64,000 nt of DNA from Bacteroidota bacterium. Its GTDB lineage: Bacteria; Bacteroidota; Bacteroidia; UKL13-3. The DNA lies in contig CANHVU010000006.1 of NCBI GenBank assembly GCA_947464275.1, forward strand, positions 62,001-126,000, in the 5' to 3' direction. Of the stretch, positions 43,948 through 52,509 are shown in pieces. The notes beneath the pieces are model-generated. The model did no database searches. It saw nothing but the letters and a program-made list of their open reading frames with translations, and was not told where the DNA came from. Position 1 is the first letter of the stretch. Every line of letters begins with the position of its first letter. The position numbers and the translations under genes are program-made.

Positions 43948-44763
43948 TTATTTTTCTTTGTAAGCTCTAACATAATCAATGGTCATTGCACAAGGAAATG
44001 GGGTAAATTCGTTAGTTGGCCCTACAAAACCTCCTCCAACTGCTACATTCATAATGATGAAAAATGGTTGATTGTAAACCCATTGCCCAGGAACATCGGC
44101 AGGGGTAATTCTTTTGTAAAGATAACCATCTACAAAAAAATCAATTTTGCTTGCATTCCATTCAACAGCATATATATGAAAATCGTTATCGAATCTATCA
44201 TTCTTAAGTTCGTATGCTGTAGTTATAGATTGGCTACCTGAATAACCTGGTCCGTGAATAGAACCATAAGTAAAATTTGAAAATTTACCCTTTTGTTCCA
44301 TAATATCAATTTCTCCGCATTGAGGCCAGTCTGCAGTTGCTAAATTCTCACCTAACATCCAGAATGCAGGCCATATTCCAGAGCCTGTTGGTGTTTTTAT
44401 GCGAGCTTCTACTTTACCAAATTGATGAGAAAATATGCCTTGGGTTTTTACACGTGCCGAGGTATAACTTCCCGAATTGCTTTTTATGGCTGTAATCACA
44501 AGATTTCCTTTTCCGTCCAAAGATACATTTTGAGGGTTTTTGGTGTAAGATTGAAGTTCACCATTACCCCATCCACCATTACCGGTTCCTAAATCATAAG
44601 TCCATTTTGCTGCATCAGCAGCGGTGCCAGAATCGCCTATAAACTCATCACTCCAAACCAATTCAAAGTTTCTATTTGGCAGGGATTGTTTTGGTTCTAT
44701 TTCACAGCCCGCAATAATGGCAACTATTGTTGCCATCAGTATTGTTTTATTTGAAATTTTCAT
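43948..44763 (-). CDS. GH16 beta-glucanase (laminarinase-type) lipoprotein
   Basis: 271 residues. Lipobox AIIAGC (lipid Cys20). The jelly-roll GH16 domain starts NFELVWSDEFIGDSG and carries the catalytic signature GEIDIMEQKG with nucleophile E151, D153 and acid/base E156; the extra Met in the motif marks the beta-1,3(4)-glucanase/laminarinase branch. It also shows WPAFWMLGEN and ends MTIDYVRAYKEK. An endo-acting enzyme, probably displayed on the outer membrane, that opens long glucans. Third gene of the upstream transcription unit, 38 bp after the carbohydrate-binding lipoprotein gene. Confidence 0.95.
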   Translation of the reverse strand: MKISNKTILMATIVAIIAGCEIEPKQSLPNRNFELVWSDEFIGDSGTAADAAKWTYDLGTGNGGWGNGELQSYTKNPQNVSLDGKGNLVITAIKSNSGSYTSARVKTQGIFSHQFGKVEARIKTPTGSGIWPAFWMLGENLATADWPQCGEIDIMEQKGKFSNFTYGSIHGPGYSGSQSITTAYELKNDRFDNDFHIYAVEWNASKIDFFVDGYLYKRITPADVPGQWVYNQPFFIIMNVAVGGGFVGPTNEFTPFPCAMTIDYVRAYKEK

Positions 44764-44801
44764 TATTCAATTATTTAATAAATTTTACCTGTTATAATTT
44801 T

Positions 44802-46223
44802 TTATTTATAGAAATAAATATTATCGAGGATGAAATTAGGACCACCAATAATAATAATTGCTCCTATATTACTTTTTTGGTTTAGAATATTCCCATTAAG
44901 TGGAATATCAAACGACTTCCAACCACCTGCTGTAAATCCATTTAAAGTGGTTCTTAAATCCTTGTCATCGCCCATTGGTTGGCCATTAGCTGTGTTGGTC
45001 TCAATAGTTTTATTAGCACCTATATCTCTAATTTCAAATCCAATAGAAGAAGTAGTTGCATCCTCAACATATACATCTACATGTAAAAATCCATATGCAG
45101 TAAGGTCAATAGGATTTGTATCAAACATTATTCCTGTATAATTATTAGTTTTATATTGTATTACTTTACCAGTACTTGTTGTTAAAATATCCGCCACTGT
45201 TGTAGAACCTCCGAACCTTGGATCAACATTGCTTTCGGTTGCATTGGTGTATGCATCACTAAAAATAGACTTTACATCGGCCTGCGGTCTAGTTGGCGTG
45301 GGTGCTCCTGGAAAACCTCCTTTTGACTCAATAATTAGTTTTCCTTTTGCAGGCAAACCATTTACTGTTGCAGTAATTTCTGCATTTCCAGCTGTAAGAA
45401 TTCTAACAATTCCCGAATCATTAACAGTAGCAACAGCCGGATTTGAACTGGTAAAATTATAATAAGCAGTAGTTGACATTACTTTTACATCCTGTCCGTT
45501 AGTAAGGTTAAAAACATGGTTTAAACCAGTTAGATTTATAGTAGAACCAATAAAGGTTTTTTCTGTTTTGGTTTGACCATCAAATATGTTTGAGGCCGCT
45601 TTGCCTACTGTTCCAAGTTTTTCAAATTTTATTTCATCAAACCAAAGAGCATAACCTGCACCATTTGTTCCTTGAGTTCCAGCAGCAAACCAAAAAACAC
45701 CTCTTTCATTTTTAAGTTTAGAAGCACTAGGAATAGGAATAATTACTTTAGACCAATTGGTACTTACATTTATATTTGAGACAGAAACTTTATATTTATC
45801 ATCAATGTAGTTTACACCAAATCCTGCCTCACCCAATTTTATACCTGTAGATGCTTTTACGTAAAAAGTTAGCGCATCATAACCTGTTAGATTTCTACCT
45901 GCACCATCAACTCTAAAAATGGCTCCAGCGTATGTACCTTTTGGATCTGTATTATTGGGTACATCTATTCTTACAGAAGCATTGCTTTGGTAACCTTCTT
46001 TCATATCTACCGAAAATACATCTGGTTTTGCATCTGCAAATGGAAGATAAAAATCAGAGCCTAAACCTATAAAGTTATCTGTAAAAATACCTGCAGTTGA
46101 AGAAAAAGAAGGCAATACTGCATCATCAGATAATTCTCTTTTACATCCAAATTGAACAATAAATAATGCAAATAAGAGACTTATAGATATAATTTTTTTG
46201 TTTAAAATATTCATTTTTTTCAT
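44802..46223 (-). CDS. Glucan-binding-type lipoprotein with Ig-like (Big_2) domain
   Basis: 473 residues. Lipobox VQFGC (lipid Cys27). Domains: a beta-sandwich of carbohydrate-binding character (about 45-200), a bacterial Ig-like group 2 domain (about 215-295, with VATVNDSGIVRILTAGNAEI), and a C-terminal beta-sandwich (about 305-473) containing PQADVKSIFSDAYTNATESN, homologous to the duplicated units of the T9SS protein at 30557-32392. No catalytic motif is seen. It probably captures beta-glucan at the surface, taking the place that SusD-like and surface glycan-binding proteins have in ordinary PULs. Confidence 0.75.
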   Translation of the reverse strand: MKKMNILNKKIISISLLFALFIVQFGCKRELSDDAVLPSFSSTAGIFTDNFIGLGSDFYLPFADAKPDVFSVDMKEGYQSNASVRIDVPNNTDPKGTYAGAIFRVDGAGRNLTGYDALTFYVKASTGIKLGEAGFGVNYIDDKYKVSVSNINVSTNWSKVIIPIPSASKLKNERGVFWFAAGTQGTNGAGYALWFDEIKFEKLGTVGKAASNIFDGQTKTEKTFIGSTINLTGLNHVFNLTNGQDVKVMSTTAYYNFTSSNPAVATVNDSGIVRILTAGNAEITATVNGLPAKGKLIIESKGGFPGAPTPTRPQADVKSIFSDAYTNATESNVDPRFGGSTTVADILTTSTGKVIQYKTNNYTGIMFDTNPIDLTAYGFLHVDVYVEDATTSSIGFEIRDIGANKTIETNTANGQPMGDDKDLRTTLNGFTAGGWKSFDIPLNGNILNQKSNIGAIIIIGGPNFILDNIYFYK

Positions 46224-46244
46224 TTTTAATAAGTGCTAGATTTA

Positions 46245-49200
46245 TTAGTTAATATTGATTTGAATGTAGGTTCTGAATTCCCACTCATTTCCGTCAGGGA
46301 ATCCAATTGCATTGGGGTCTGGAACAACTTCACCTAAACGATCTATTTTTGTGGTAGGAGCATATCTGTTAGAATATTTATTTAGTGTTCGGTAAGTTGT
46401 TCTTACACCTAGTTTTGTTCCAGGTAGCATAAACCAATCAGGTTTACCTATTTCTACAGACCAATCGGCAATTACTTGAAGCGGGAATGTTTGGTTAAAA
46501 TCTCTGTGGTAATCAAAAGGTCCCCAATCATCAATTTTTACCATCGTTATAAGTTTCATCTTTTTATAAATGGTTCTAACATCAATTCCATATCGATTGA
46601 TAGTTCTTGTGTCACTTCCATTGGCTTGGCCATTTCCAAAATAAACGTTTCCAATAATACCAAATTCAGGATTTATTTTTGAAACCATTCTAGAGTTTAC
46701 TTCCCACAAATCTTGTGCAGGCGCAGAACCAGGAAAGCCAAAAGTAGTACGGCCATTTCCAAGTATACCAATAGCTGCATCTTGAACTGTAGGGAGGTGA
46801 CGATAAACGAAACCAGTACTCATGGCAAATTTTGCATCTTCCATTCTATCATTGTCCCATTCATACATCCATGTTGCAGGTGTTGGATCAAAAGTAAGTA
46901 AAAGTTCTCCTCCCAAAGTTTCTCTGTTTCCTCTTACTGAAAAAGGATCATCTAATATATTTCTTGGGCGAGCTGGCGCAGCAAAGTTAGGTCCAATTGG
47001 CCCTACTAATGGTTTTTGATACAAGAAATTTGGTGCAATTTGAAATTTACCAATATTGTAAGTCAATCCAGTAAGTACATTGTACATATTACCACTACCA
47101 ATATCTTTAAGAACCCATCCGGTAAAAGTTTTGGTTTGATCTACTCCTCCGTTTGCAACTAGCCCCATATAAGAAGCAAGTCCATACCATTGTATCGATC
47201 CTGTGGAATATGTTAATTTCACCTTACCTCCAAAATTATCTGTACTTTTTATTTTGTCTTCATACACAATATCGTCTTGGATCATTTGAAAGGTTCTTCC
47301 ATTAAGAGGCTGACCTGCCCAAATTCCGCCTACATCAAATGTAAGTTTTTCCATTTTTTTACTTATGGCTAACGTTAATCGCCTTGTTTTTGGAACTGGA
47401 ACAGCAAATGAGCTTTGTAGACCACTCCTTTGTACGAGATCTTCATGGAATATACCAGTTACATCTAAACCTACTAATTTTCTACTATATTTTGCTAGAA
47501 AAGCAGGGTTTGCACCCCACCATAATTCAGGGCCAAATGCAATTTTCAACCCTTTTAAAATTTTCTTTGCTTCCACTTCAAAACCAAAAGGGGCATTACC
47601 ATTATAAATGTCAATATTTGGCCCGTAATTGGCCTCACGATAAAGCCCAAAGAAATCTCCTTCATATGCCCAATGGTAATGGCCTGTTCTATAAAAGCCT
47701 AATAACTTAAATTCTTGAGCATCCCAAGTATAACTAGCTCTGTATAATTGTATCCTATTATTTGAATTAATTTGTTGAAGTCCATTTGTTGTTTGTACCG
47801 TTAAAGGACGTCCTCTATTTTCATAAAATATTTCATCAATTGGTTTTGTTGCAACATTACCCAACAAATTAAATTGAACATTTGCTCTCATGTTAGGCGC
47901 AGGTCTTGCTGTTACTCCAATATTAAAGGATTCCATATGGTCAAAACCTTGTTCATTAGGAAATGTTGTGCTTGCAGGATTAGCAGCAGCGGGAGTTGAT
48001 ATTAAACTTCCGCCTGTTTGGTAAGTATTGAAATTGGCCTGTAAATTACTTAAGTACAATTTGCCTTTATCTTTAGATTCCAAAACAGCTTTATCTCCCC
48101 TTGCCCTTAATGTAGCATCTGCAACAGAAACATTTTTAAACAATATATTTATAGATTCAGCATTTGCGGTGTAAGGATTAAACTGATGAATATTTTGTAA
48201 TGCATAGTATGCCGCTCTTGGATAAAGTTCATAGGTGCCAAGCTCATTTGTTTGTCCTTTAGCGCATATACCAAACCACTCCTCATTCATATTATTCTCC
48301 CCTTTCACAAAATCATTTCTGTAACCGCCATTTGACCAAGAAGCAGTGGCATCGTGTTCATCTAAATTTATAGTTTGTCCTGTTTTCCACCATCCATCGC
48401 TAAACTGAAAAGTAAAACCACCTAAGCTATTTTCATTTTTACCCATTCCACTAGCATTATTATATATTTCCTTCCAATTGCTTAGTAAAACTTTGGCTTG
48501 GTATTCTTGATCTTCTTTGTTTGCCAGAGTATTATAAGCATCAGCACCAAATTCGGTAAGAACTACAGGCATATTTAGCTCTTTTTTTACTCTTTCGTAC
48601 AAATCTGTAAACGTTGATCCACGATAACAATTAATTCCCAAGATGTCGATATCCTTGCACTCTTTAGCAATAATATCTGCAAATAGTAAGTCTCCATTGC
48701 AAATAGATATAGGATGATTGTTATCTATTTGTTTTAATGCTTTTGCAGCATCGTTAAAAAGCTTGTACAAATGATAAGCGCCTTTTGTTGAATTTCTATC
48801 TGCTAATGGGATATTCTCTGTTTCTGCACCTCTCCAAAAAAGTCCATAATTGTTTTCGTTCCCTAACAAAAAAAGCAAAACACCTGGTGTTTCTTTGTAT
48901 TGTGATACCATTTCTTTTGTTTCGTTAAGAAGTATTTCACGAACATTCGGATCCGAATAATCTGTATTTGGTTCCCACTTGCCTTTAACAGTTAAACCAT
49001 AACGGCCAAAAGCGTGATTAAGCATAGTATAAATACCATAATTTTCGTAAATATATTTTACCCATTTAGCTGGAACACCAGTATACTGCCTAATAACGTT
49101 AACGCCCATATTTTTAAGTAAAGGCATTTCAATTTCTAAAGCAGCAATGATTACTTCATCAGATTGCTTCCATAAACTATAATTGTAGTTGGTACCTATC

Positions 49201-49358
49201 GGAAAATAATCCCAATTCATTCCATTAATGAACGTCTCTTTCCCATTTACAGAAAGTTTAAATCCATTATCAGATTTAATAACTAGCACTTTATCATTTT
49301 GCGCAAATGCTAAAGTAGATGTAAGAAATAAAAGGCACTGAAGTAGTAGTTTTTTCAT
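46245..49358 (-). CDS. Clan GH-A glycosidase fused to a predicted outer-membrane beta-barrel
   Basis: 1037 residues from ATG 49358, chosen over an ATG at 49382 because it opens a signal peptide (MKKLLLQCLLFLTSTLAFAQ). Residues about 22-410 are a (beta/alpha)8 glycosidase with acid/base Glu in FLLGNENNYG (about residue 168) and nucleophile Glu in VVLTEFGADAY (about 269), distantly like GH2 or beta-glucanosyltransferases. From about 440 on, the protein is a series of amphipathic beta strands (for example FGGKVKLTYSTGSIQWYGLA, then YNVLTGLTYNIGKFQIAPNF) ending EWEFRTYIQININ, as expected for a porin-like barrel. No family name was recognised. It heads the locus. Confidence 0.7.
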   Translation of the reverse strand: MKKLLLQCLLFLTSTLAFAQNDKVLVIKSDNGFKLSVNGKETFINGMNWDYFPIGTNYNYSLWKQSDEVIIAALEIEMPLLKNMGVNVIRQYTGVPAKWVKYIYENYGIYTMLNHAFGRYGLTVKGKWEPNTDYSDPNVREILLNETKEMVSQYKETPGVLLFLLGNENNYGLFWRGAETENIPLADRNSTKGAYHLYKLFNDAAKALKQIDNNHPISICNGDLLFADIIAKECKDIDILGINCYRGSTFTDLYERVKKELNMPVVLTEFGADAYNTLANKEDQEYQAKVLLSNWKEIYNNASGMGKNENSLGGFTFQFSDGWWKTGQTINLDEHDATASWSNGGYRNDFVKGENNMNEEWFGICAKGQTNELGTYELYPRAAYYALQNIHQFNPYTANAESINILFKNVSVADATLRARGDKAVLESKDKGKLYLSNLQANFNTYQTGGSLISTPAAANPASTTFPNEQGFDHMESFNIGVTARPAPNMRANVQFNLLGNVATKPIDEIFYENRGRPLTVQTTNGLQQINSNNRIQLYRASYTWDAQEFKLLGFYRTGHYHWAYEGDFFGLYREANYGPNIDIYNGNAPFGFEVEAKKILKGLKIAFGPELWWGANPAFLAKYSRKLVGLDVTGIFHEDLVQRSGLQSSFAVPVPKTRRLTLAISKKMEKLTFDVGGIWAGQPLNGRTFQMIQDDIVYEDKIKSTDNFGGKVKLTYSTGSIQWYGLASYMGLVANGGVDQTKTFTGWVLKDIGSGNMYNVLTGLTYNIGKFQIAPNFLYQKPLVGPIGPNFAAPARPRNILDDPFSVRGNRETLGGELLLTFDPTPATWMYEWDNDRMEDAKFAMSTGFVYRHLPTVQDAAIGILGNGRTTFGFPGSAPAQDLWEVNSRMVSKINPEFGIIGNVYFGNGQANGSDTRTINRYGIDVRTIYKKMKLITMVKIDDWGPFDYHRDFNQTFPLQVIADWSVEIGKPDWFMLPGTKLGVRTTYRTLNKYSNRYAPTTKIDRLGEVVPDPNAIGFPDGNEWEFRTYIQININ

Positions 49359-49382
49359 TTTGTAACGATTTTGTTTACACAT

Positions 49383-49835
49383 AAGCTTTGATTTTTTTTA
49401 TTTTATGTACTTAATAGTTTTTTATGCATTTTTTTAATCGAAATTGTTCATCAAAATATTGATTTTAAATTTAATTATGGTAAAATTTACCACAACCAAT
49501 ATAGCAAAAAAAATTATCTACAAAATTTTTTTTGTTTTTTTTGATGATGTAAATTTTCTACTTGTACCCTATCTTAATTCTTTTTTACCCCCTTCAATAC
49601 ATTCGCTCAATATTTTTTATTTATAAAAACACTACAACATTACTAATATGAATTAGTGTTATTTTTTGATTTTTAAATAGTTATATGATTGTTGTTTTCC
49701 CTATTTCTTATGCTCTTATTTGGAATGGAAAGTTATGTTTTCAATTTGTTCTTCGTTTTAATCAGACAGTTTACAAAACAAACGTTCTAATCTGTAACAT
49801 TTTGCCCTGCTTCATTTCTATAGATTTAAACAAAA
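49383..49835. other. Intergenic region upstream of the glucan locus
   Basis: No gene supported. It should contain the promoter of the minus-strand operon starting at 49358. A perfect 15-bp palindrome TGGTAAAATTTACCA lies at 49478-49492 and shares GTAAA/TTTAC half-sites with the inverted repeat at 32458-32478. Short frames in this AT-rich stretch (49444-49626, 49685-49873) have no coding features. Confidence 0.5.
49478..49492. promoter_or_regulatory. 15-bp palindrome upstream of the barrel-fusion gene
   Basis: TGGTAAA-A-TTTACCA, perfectly symmetrical around the central A, 120 bp before the start at 49358. Possible second operator of the locus; weak on its own. Confidence 0.35.
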
Positions 49836-50630
49836 ATAAATATTATAAAATTACTTTTATTGCTTCGTTATAATTTTTAACAAGCCTTGCTTCAGTTGGG
49901 TATACCCTTTTAATTAGAACATTTGGCAATGCCAAAGATAAACCACTAATATTTTTGCATAGTGGTCCTGGTTATAATTGTGCTAATTTTGAAGGTAAAA
50001 CAGCAAAAAAGCTAGCTGAAAACGGTTTTTACGTAATTGTGTATATGACAGACGTGGCTAGGGAAGATCATTAGATAAAAATGCCCAATTTACTTACAAA
50101 GAAACTTTTAACGATTTAAACACCATTAATTCAAACTACCATTTAAGTAAGGCTACATATTAGGGTACAGCTTTGAAGGGGGTAATAGCTAGATTATTTG
50201 CTAAAAAATACCCTGAAAAAGTCAACAGCACGCAGTTATTAGATGCACCTGTTTCATTACCCTAAACATTTAAAACCATCATCAAATCGTGCAGAAATAT
50301 ATATGAAAGTAAAAAAAATAGTATGAACTTAAAGTATATTAGTCTATTGGAGCACATGGACGAAAGTTGATTGGAATACAATTCCTATTGTTTTGGACAT
50401 GCCATTCAAAACGGCTTTTACACTACTAAAAAAATGAAAGTCAAAGCCAAGTTGATATTTTTGACCTTAAGAACGGAAACTTTACTGGGTAAATAAGCTG
50501 CTAAAATGTCTTATGAAGGGCCTCAAGGGTTTTGGAAAAATGAACAATACTCCACCATATATTTAAGTTCAAACATCAATAGTTTAGTGCAGAAAAATAT
50601 AGTACTGCAGATTATTTATCAAGACTTTAA
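49836..50630 (+). pseudogene. Decayed alpha/beta-hydrolase (proline-iminopeptidase-like)
   Basis: Reading three plus-strand frames in turn recovers a typical alpha/beta hydrolase: a hydrophobic signal-like start; GYTLLIRTFGNAKDKPLIFL followed by HSGPG (oxyanion loop, 49951-49975); Y-D-R-R-G-stop-G-R-S (50043-50072); LGYSF-(E)-GG nucleophile elbow near 50162-50185; ARLFAKKYPEKVNSTQLLDA; C-F-G-H-A-I-Q-N-G-F-Y near 50390; and a C-terminus EKYSTADYLSRL ending at 50630. At least three frameshifts and several stops separate these blocks, so the gene is dead. It lies between the glucan locus and the DUF3037 gene. Confidence 0.8.
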
Positions 50631-50640
50631 ATGTTGTTTG

Positions 50641-51024
50641 CTAAAGAACTATTTCCTCAAACAATCGTTGAGCAGTTTTTTCTAAATCAGAACACAATCC
50701 TGGGTGTGGGCGTGAAAGCTGAATGGCTGAACTTCTTACCGCTGTAAGCCATCTAAACCTTGAAGGCACATCTAATTCAGCAATTGGACTGCTATTTTTT
50801 ATGCCGTGTGCAATATTAAACAACGACTGTAAATTTAACTTAATATGTTCAATATCAATTTTTTTTGTAAAAACTAATAGTTTAGCTTCATTTACAGTAT
50901 AATGCACTTTTATAAAATTGGCTTTTTTACAAAATAAAATAATGCCTACGTTTACAAATTCTTCGCGCTCAATAACCGGCAAAACACGAATTACCGCATA
51001 TTCATATATGTGATTATCTTGCAT
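50641..51024 (-). CDS. DUF3037 domain protein
   Basis: 127 residues covering one DUF3037 domain (IYEYAVIRVLPVIEREEFVN, then VGIILFC near 26-32, and FRWLTAVRSSAIQLSRPHPG near 89-108). Function unknown. Its start lies inside the 3' end of the HipA-like gene (11-bp overlap), an arrangement seen repeatedly for this pair, so the products probably work together. No signal peptide. Converges on the decayed hydrolase gene. Confidence 0.85.
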   Translation of the reverse strand: MQDNHIYEYAVIRVLPVIEREEFVNVGIILFCKKANFIKVHYTVNEAKLLVFTKKIDIEHIKLNLQSLFNIAHGIKNSSPIAELDVPSRFRWLTAVRSSAIQLSRPHPGLCSDLEKTAQRLFEEIVL

Positions 51025-51793
51025 TTTGAGCTTCGTTTATAAAAATGTGAGAATGATTTAAGCGAGTAACTAAAAACTGTAAATACATGTTTTTCAACTC
51101 ATCAGGTGTTTTATCAGTGTCGTTCCAAACCAACCATTCAGTAGGAATTAAATTTACAAATTCAGTAAGTTTATCAACTGTTAAAACCTTTTTTATTTCG
51201 TCATCTACTTGGGTTAGTTCAATGGCCTGCGGCAATAAAACATGGCTTTTAATTATGGCAAAAGGTGTTTTAGCAGCATTTTCCCAATCGGTTCCTGAAT
51301 GGTGAAAATAAAAACTTGCCCCATGATCAATTAACCATAATTCCCTATTAAACAATAACATATTAGTATTTCTGAATGTTCTATCCATATTGGTTATAAA
51401 CGAATCGAGCCAAACTATTTTGGAAGCCAATAGAGGTTCAATGGTTTTAACTGCTGGATCAAAATTAATGGAACCTGACAAGAAATGTAATGCTAAATTA
51501 AGCCCTTTGCTAGCCTTCAATAAATCTTGAATTTCTTCGTCAGCCTCAGTTTGACCAAAAGCTTCATGTAAATTAGCAAACACCAATTCGGGCACTTGTA
51601 AACCCAAGGCGCGGGCAATTTCGCCACCTAATAACTCTGCTACTAACACTTTTGTACCATGGCCAGAACCATTAAATTTGAGTACATATTTAAAATTATC
51701 ATCTGCTTCGGCCAGAGCTGGCAAAGAGCCGCCTTCGCGCAATGGAGTTATATAACGTGTAATAGTTACGGTTCTAGGAATAGGTATAGTCAT
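51014..51793 (-). CDS. HipA-like kinase-fold protein
   Basis: 259 residues of a HipA-related Ser/Thr kinase fold lacking the N-terminal HipA domain. Nucleotide-binding segment YVLKFNGSGHGTKVLVAELL (about 36-55) with the candidate lysine K39; catalytic loop DSFITNMDRTFRNTN (D137, N142) and metal-binding LIDHGASF (D156), equivalent to the DFG motif. No HipB-like antitoxin is adjacent; the partner is the overlapping DUF3037 gene. Biological role unknown. Starts at ATG 51793. Confidence 0.8.
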   Translation of the reverse strand: MTIPIPRTVTITRYITPLREGGSLPALAEADDNFKYVLKFNGSGHGTKVLVAELLGGEIARALGLQVPELVFANLHEAFGQTEADEEIQDLLKASKGLNLALHFLSGSINFDPAVKTIEPLLASKIVWLDSFITNMDRTFRNTNMLLFNRELWLIDHGASFYFHHSGTDWENAAKTPFAIIKSHVLLPQAIELTQVDDEIKKVLTVDKLTEFVNLIPTEWLVWNDTDKTPDELKNMYLQFLVTRLNHSHIFINEAQNAR

Positions 51794-51840
51794 TAAAGAT
51801 TGGTGTATATAAATACGATGCCAAAAGTAGTATATATTTT

Positions 51841-51870
51841 AAAAAGAAAAAGGCCGGATTGCTCCAGCCT
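51841..51870 (-). terminator. Intrinsic terminator after the T9SS-tail remnant
   Basis: Arms AGGCCGG (51851-51857) and CCAGCCT (51864-51870), one wobble pair; on the minus strand followed by TTTTCTTTTT. It lies 31 bp beyond the stop at 51902. Confidence 0.8.
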
Positions 51871-51901
51871 AATTCTTACTATTATATATAAAACTTGAAA
51901 A

Positions 51902-52282
51902 CTAGTCTCTTTGGAATTTGATAGTTTTAACAGCATTACCTGCTTCAACTTTCAATAAATAAATGCCTTGTTTTAAAGAACGAGTATCTAAGTTAATAGT
52001 TGCTGTTCCGTTGTTTTGAATATTATTTTTGGCAATCATTACCTCGCCTAACATATTGTAAACGTTAACTTTAGCATCTTTTTCTGAAACTGTTCCTAAA
52101 TCAATAAATAGTGATTCAAAAGCAGGATTTGGATAAACTTTCATGCTGTTTAAAACATTTTCGTTAACACCAATTACATTACAAATAGTACAAGTATTCC
52201 AGCAATAAGCACCAACCATTTTAGCCAATGAGTCAGAGATTACAACATTTCTATTAGTAAAATTACCAACTGTTTTGTACAT
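51902..52282 (-). pseudogene. T9SS type A sorting-domain remnant
   Basis: 126 codons without a signal peptide. The C-terminal ~80 residues are a T9SS sorting domain (KVYPNPAFESLFIDLG, then GIYLLKVEAGNAVKTIKF). The N-terminal part (ISDSLAKMVGAYCWNTCTIC) looks like the end of a larger secreted domain. Just upstream on the minus strand, another frame reads DEPKW-stop-FQEQFSASDPCTKQL, which resembles the missing continuation after a stop and a frameshift. A sorting domain without an export signal cannot be delivered, so this is most likely the 3' relic of a decayed secreted-protein gene. Its terminator is intact. Confidence 0.6.
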
Positions 52283-52509
52283 GGGTCAGAAGCACTAAAT
52301 TGCTCTTGAAACTACCATTTAGGTTCATCAGAAACAAAACATTCCATTTTTTATAAAAATTGAACAAAAACTAATCTAACAAAAATCTTATCAATTTATG
52401 TTACTTAACAAATAAGGCAAAAACATAAAAAATTAAGCCAATTTAAGAAATAATAAAAAAAATAGCTTTATTTGCTAAATAACACTTTAAAGCAAAGCCA
52501 TTCCAAATT
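52283..52509. other. AT-rich intergenic gap
   Basis: Besides the probable relic of the secreted-protein gene at 52283-52345, nothing is recognised here. Confidence 0.4.

Noticed and set aside
49444-49873. Two 60-codon frames upstream of the decayed hydrolase
   Set aside because: AT-driven composition (Phe/Ile/Leu/Asn), no homology features, and located in the promoter region of the divergent operon.
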